Part shown: in pieces, positions 12,172 through 15,674 of the stretch | How positions within the stretch are numbered: position 1 is the stretch's first letter | How the letters are laid out: each line of letters opens with the position of its first letter | Assembly: GCA_014804565.1 (NCBI GenBank) | Contig: JAAUZN010000051.1 | Span: 2,508 to 18,181 of the forward strand | Length of the DNA stretch: 15,674 bases | Reading direction: 5' to 3' | Origin: Lachnospiraceae bacterium | GTDB lineage: Bacteria; Bacillota; Clostridia; Lachnospirales; Lachnospiraceae | Made by a program: the position numbers and the translations under genes | Notes under the pieces: model-generated | What the model was told of the DNA's origin: nothing | Database searches by the model: none | Seen by the model: the letters and a program-made list of their open reading frames with translations, nothing else

Positions 12172-14034
12172 ATGAAAAACAGTTTAAAACAGATGGCACG
12201 GACACCCATAAAGACAGCGCTGTTCTTTCTGCTGAATGTATCTGCTGCATTGTTAATGACTCTTGGAGTCTGTATCTGGCAGAAGAGCAGCAGCATGATG
12301 GACAAGTATGAGGATCAGTTCATAACGATAGGGACGGTGCGCCAGCGGCCGGAATCTTTTGAGCAGGTCAGGATATGGGATGCGGAAGAAAAGAGTTACA
12401 GTATTTTCAAAAGAGCACAGTATGCATCTTATGATACGGTGGAGGATCTGGATATTCCGGATGTGACATATCTGGCGGGTCCAGAGCAGAGGGCTTACTA
12501 CGCTTCCTATACACCGCAGTATCTCAAGCTGTGGAAGAGCCTGAATCCCAATGCCATAGACATGAATGTGCTGATTGTAGAATTTACACCGGAAGAGGAC
12601 TGTATACCGGAGGAATCCGTAAAGATCCGTATCACCAAGGTGATCAGCGGCGACAGCAGGCTGGAGGGAACCTCGCTGTGGTTCTGCGACCATGATGATC
12701 CGGAGCCAGAGATGCTGTATCAGGACAAAACCTATGCTGCGTATTTGTCCATTTATTCGTATCTTCATGGGGAAAGAGCGGAAGAGGCCAGGAAGGAATC
12801 CCCAATGTTGGCTTATACGCTTGAATATACACCGGTGGATCTTTCCTCGCGGCTTTACCGCCCGGACGGGAGCGTGATAGAGGATCCTTTCCGGGATGGG
12901 CCGGAGATCTTTGAGGTCACTGACGGCTTCTATGAGACGGATGCGGGGAAGAGACTGTTAAACATTGCAAAGACCAAGTTATATGGGGAGGATATCCAGC
13001 CGGTCACGGCAACGAACGAGACCTGTCTGCTGATGCCGTTTTACAACGGGGACACCTATCTTACAGAAGGAAGGGATATCAGCGGGGAAGAGTACAGGGA
13101 TGGGGCGAAGGTGTGTCTGGCACCGAGAACCTTCATGGAAAACAATGGCCTTTCCCTGGGCGACCAGATCCAGGTGCAGCTTTTGTATACGGATGCCCGA
13201 TGGACGGCAGGATACTGGTTTGAACTGGAGGGAGGGTTTTCGGATGTTCCCCTGCTTGATGCAGAGGGAAATCCACTGGAAGTGTTCGAGACATCTGCCT
13301 ATACGGTCGTGGGTATCTATGACGCCACAGTGGGGGATACGGACTTAAGTTTCTGTTCAGGAGCGGATGAACTGATCGTGCCGATGCAGTCGATCAAAGA
13401 GCGGAGCGGAAAGAATCTGACAGCCTGCGGGCCGATGACGGATGCCACCACTTCTTTTCGGATCCCGAACGGGACTGTCGATGAATTTCTTGCCGCCTGG
13501 GAGAAATATGGGACGAAGGATTTGGAGTTTACCTTCTATGACCGGGGGTATACACAGCTGAAAGCCGGAATTGACAACATGAAAAACTTTTCCCTGATTT
13601 TATTGGTTGCAGGAGTGGTCCTGACGGGGCTTCTGTTAGTTTTTTACAGTTATCTGTTTGTCACGAAACAGATGAGACGGACGGCGGTGGAGCGTTCCCT
13701 TGGCATGACACGCCGACAGTGCAGGTGGTCGATCCTGTCAGGATTTATCCTGATCGTTTTGATCGGCAGTATGGCGGGCGCGGCAGGGGGCATGCTCCTT
13801 TCCCGGTCTTACTCTGTGAAAAACGCAGCCCCGGATTATTTTGACAGCGCTTACAGCGTGGGGAAGGCTGTTGATATCAATGAGGTTGTGATAGAAGATG
13901 TTCCGTTAAAGGACGGTATATGGATTGCAGTCTGCTGCAGTTTCATGATTACGGTAGCAGGAACAGCGATTGCGCTCACGAGGATGAACAGGAGTTTGAA
14001 ACGGGAGCCGATGCAGATTTTGTGTAGGGAGTAG
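12172..14034 (+). CDS. FtsX-like ABC transporter permease
   Basis: A 620-residue permease of the FtsX/MacB type. One helix near the N-terminus (about 15-37) is followed by a large external domain (about 40-470) and the FtsX core with three helices (about 474-497, 521-544, 582-605). The cytosolic MRRTAVERSLGMTRRQ after the second helix is typical of the family. Such proteins work with an ABC ATPase in mechanotransmission or export of peptides, lipids or drugs; the ATPase is not in the window. GGAGG lies just before the ATG at 12172, so the longer frame from 12133, overlapping the preceding gene, is not used. The pair of permeases would have formed a heterodimer; the insertion probably leaves this one without its partner. 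Confidence 0.88.
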   Translation: MKNSLKQMARTPIKTALFFLLNVSAALLMTLGVCIWQKSSSMMDKYEDQFITIGTVRQRPESFEQVRIWDAEEKSYSIFKRAQYASYDTVEDLDIPDVTYLAGPEQRAYYASYTPQYLKLWKSLNPNAIDMNVLIVEFTPEEDCIPEESVKIRITKVISGDSRLEGTSLWFCDHDDPEPEMLYQDKTYAAYLSIYSYLHGERAEEARKESPMLAYTLEYTPVDLSSRLYRPDGSVIEDPFRDGPEIFEVTDGFYETDAGKRLLNIAKTKLYGEDIQPVTATNETCLLMPFYNGDTYLTEGRDISGEEYRDGAKVCLAPRTFMENNGLSLGDQIQVQLLYTDARWTAGYWFELEGGFSDVPLLDAEGNPLEVFETSAYTVVGIYDATVGDTDLSFCSGADELIVPMQSIKERSGKNLTACGPMTDATTSFRIPNGTVDEFLAAWEKYGTKDLEFTFYDRGYTQLKAGIDNMKNFSLILLVAGVVLTGLLLVFYSYLFVTKQMRRTAVERSLGMTRRQCRWSILSGFILIVLIGSMAGAAGGMLLSRSYSVKNAAPDYFDSAYSVGKAVDINEVVIEDVPLKDGIWIAVCCSFMITVAGTAIALTRMNRSLKREPMQILCRE

Positions 14035-14124
14035 GAGCCATACGCCCCAAAAACTCATCAAGTCTATGAATTGCGTCGATATAAATATCAGTGCAGCAGT
14101 TAAAATGAAAGGGAGACACACCTA

Positions 14125-14988
14125 ATGAACGGAATGGTTAACTGGAAAAATATAAATTCAAATCCGATGACAACGCTAAGCAGAAACCAGCGCCTTCTTG
14201 ATGTTTTGCTCGGCAAGCAAAATACTGTCAAGAAGGGACAGAAAGATTTATTTATTAGAAGCGATAATCGTTTCGAAGAGATAGGATTATACACAGCCTT
14301 TGTACATAAAACTGCTGGAAAGGTTTCTGATGAGATCCTGGATAAGATCAATTTTGCGTATCTTGATGGAACAGAGACGCCAGATGGTTTCATTTTTGAT
14401 GGTGTTAAATATCTTAATAAGGATATTCCGAGTATCAGTTTGGATAGATGCGAAAAGGTTGTTGCGGAAAACAATGCTATCGTTTTTCAGACAGGGAAAT
14501 ACTATCAGTTTACGGATGAAGCAGGAAAGACACATATTCTTACCTGTGGATATGGAGGGTTGACACAGCCTTATTCCGATATAAACAGGGGGATTGTAGA
14601 TGATACAAGTTTCCAAATCGGACAATTTTGGAACTTGTATTCAAGAAATAACACCTTTATTGGATTACACTGCTCTGAAGAAACGGAGAGAAGACGTTTG
14701 AATGAAGCAGGCATTACGGAGGGGTTTTTCTCCGTGCAGGTAGGGGATCGCAAGCAGGAATATTTTTATTCCAATGGGCATGCGGGAGCTGCTGTGCTAA
14801 AAGAGAGATATGATGACACCTATCAAATGTATATGACACAAACTGAAATTTTGTTTCGGGACTATGAACCTGGTTCTGTTTTCCGGGTTGGCGGCAAAGA
14901 ATATGTCCTGAGTGAAGATAAAAAGTTAGATCTTCCATATGGCGCAGATATCTATGACGTGGAATGGCCACCGCGAAAACAGGTATAG
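14125..14988 (+). CDS. Unrecognised 287-aa protein
   Basis: A 287-residue protein without signal peptide or membrane helices; family not recognised. It starts MNGMVNWKNINSNPMTTLSRNQ and is rich in aromatic and acidic residues. It has stretches such as GVKYLNKDIPSISLDRCEKV (about 93-112), THILTCGYGGLTQPYSDI (about 135-152) and QEYFYSNGHAGAAVLKERY (about 211-229). GGGAG lies about 10 bases before the ATG. It follows the permease by 90 bases in the same direction, but the base composition is visibly more A/T-rich than the permease, so it may have a separate history. Confidence 0.75.
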   Translation: MNGMVNWKNINSNPMTTLSRNQRLLDVLLGKQNTVKKGQKDLFIRSDNRFEEIGLYTAFVHKTAGKVSDEILDKINFAYLDGTETPDGFIFDGVKYLNKDIPSISLDRCEKVVAENNAIVFQTGKYYQFTDEAGKTHILTCGYGGLTQPYSDINRGIVDDTSFQIGQFWNLYSRNNTFIGLHCSEETERRRLNEAGITEGFFSVQVGDRKQEYFYSNGHAGAAVLKERYDDTYQMYMTQTEILFRDYEPGSVFRVGGKEYVLSEDKKLDLPYGADIYDVEWPPRKQV

Positions 14989-15066
14989 ACGGAGAATGGA
15001 CTGTCAGTGGCATGTATGACGGATGATCAGCATAAAATTTTATAAAAGCTATTTGCAGGCTGATCT

Positions 15067-15600
15067 ATGGCATCCGTCTTATCCAATATTTCCAACATCA
15101 TCATCCCGGTCATTATATTTTATATCGTGGCCTATGGCATTTCCAACCGTTGTAATGTGTACGAGGACTTTATCAAGGGCGCGAAAGACGGCTTTCACAC
15201 GGTCATCCAGATCATGCCCACCTTGATCGGGCTTATGGTGGCGGTGGGCGTTTTGCGGGCATCGGGCTTTTTGGAATTTATCGGAGGGCTATTTGGCGGC
15301 GTGGCCTCCCGGCTCGGTTTTTCTTCGGAGCTGGTGCCCCTGATGCTTGTTAAGATGTTTTCCTCCTCAGCGGCTACGGGGCTGGTGCTTGATATTTTTA
15401 AAAACCACGGACCGGATTCTCTGATCGGTCTGACCACCTCCATTATGATGAGTTGTACGGAGACGATTTTTTATACCATGAGCGTCTATTTTCTGGCGGC
15501 AAAGGTCACTAAGACGCGCTATACCTTAAAGGGCGCAATGCTCGCCACGCTGGCGGGGATCATAGCCAGTATCGTACTGGCAGGAAAGTTGGTGGGGTAA
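15067..15600 (+). CDS. spmB: Spore maturation protein SpmB
   Basis: A 177-residue membrane protein with the nucleoside-recognition (Gate) domain of SpmB: VYEDFIKGAKDGFHTVIQIMPTL pattern (about 30-52), RASGFLEFIGGL, and the signature FKNHGPDSLIGLTTSIMMSC followed by TETIFYTMSVYF. SpmB acts with SpmA in spore-core dehydration late in sporulation, and the length matches SpmB proteins. An in-frame TGA two codons before ATG 15067 fixes the start; the ribosome site is weak. The usual upstream partner spmA is not present; an unrelated gene precedes it. A strong terminator follows. Confidence 0.92.
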   Translation: MASVLSNISNIIIPVIIFYIVAYGISNRCNVYEDFIKGAKDGFHTVIQIMPTLIGLMVAVGVLRASGFLEFIGGLFGGVASRLGFSSELVPLMLVKMFSSSAATGLVLDIFKNHGPDSLIGLTTSIMMSCTETIFYTMSVYFLAAKVTKTRYTLKGAMLATLAGIIASIVLAGKLVG

Positions 15601-15611
15601 ATGGTAAATGT

Positions 15612-15649
15612 AAAAGAAACGGCGTCCCGCAAGGAACGCCGTTTCTTTT
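15612..15649 (+). terminator. Intrinsic terminator after spmB
   Basis: A 14-bp perfect stem (AAAAGAAACGGCGT at 15612-15625, its complement at 15636-15649) is capped by CC/GG and a GCAA tetraloop, with T-rich ends on both strands. It is an efficient, probably bidirectional, terminator 12 bases after the spmB stop. Confidence 0.92.
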
Positions 15650-15674
15650 GTGTGAGAAGGATAGAAATGTTGGT

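Noticed and set aside
1..15674. CRISPR arrays, tRNA and rRNA genes, insertion sequences, toxin-antitoxin pairs
   Set aside because: Looked for and not seen: no regularly spaced repeats, no cloverleaf or rRNA-like segments, and no DDE transposase genes.

Overview
The window looks like a spore-forming Clostridium-type Firmicute, most likely a Lachnospiraceae relative. The reasons are a full-length spmB gene at the right end, FtsX-type permeases of the Gram-positive kind, strong AGGAGG ribosome binding sites, and a mobile element of a type common in gut Clostridia. No species can be named from the sequence alone.

Layout. Host DNA at both ends (about 1-499 and 11844-15674) encloses an inserted element of about 11.35 kb. 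The insertion splits an FtsX-like ABC-transporter permease gene. The 5' piece runs off the left edge and stops at 532; the 3' piece reads to 12149. Joining the pieces at a shared CCTG (496-499 and 11843-11846) restores the reading frame and one continuous membrane helix. To the right are an intact paralogous permease (12172-14034), an unrecognised 287-aa protein (14125-14988) and spmB (15067-15600) with a strong terminator.

The element. Its left third is a mobility and replication module read on the minus strand: a large serine recombinase (597-2219), a TnpW-like small protein, a DnaC-type helicase loader, a phage-type replication initiator, and two small paralogous HTH proteins. A probable intrinsic terminator or attenuator lies just ahead of the initiator RBS. 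A divergent intergenic region with candidate oriT inverted repeats leads to a plus-strand mobC, but no relaxase gene follows it. The element therefore looks like a mobilizable element that has lost its relaxase.

The right half is an accessory cassette on the minus strand (10823 to 6234): a BlaI-type repressor overlapping by ATGA with a BlaR1-type M56 metallopeptidase whose short external domain does not look penicillin-binding, then a DUF6033-like coiled-coil protein, an unknown 188-aa protein, a receiver-less winged-helix regulator, and a second coiled-coil protein of the same architecture as the first. The simplest reading is a signal-responsive operon in which the M56 protease relieves BlaI-type repression of the downstream proteins, whose function is unknown.

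Two candidate structured RNAs bracket this cassette on the same strand. Upstream (11001-11182) is a long hairpin in which nearly all transition-type arm mismatches become G-U pairs only in the minus-strand RNA. Downstream (5920-6165) is a chain of hairpins with three GGGGAAU motifs, closed by a terminator. These two RNAs and the cassette they flank are the most unusual content here. All calls come from reading the sequence; no database search was possible.
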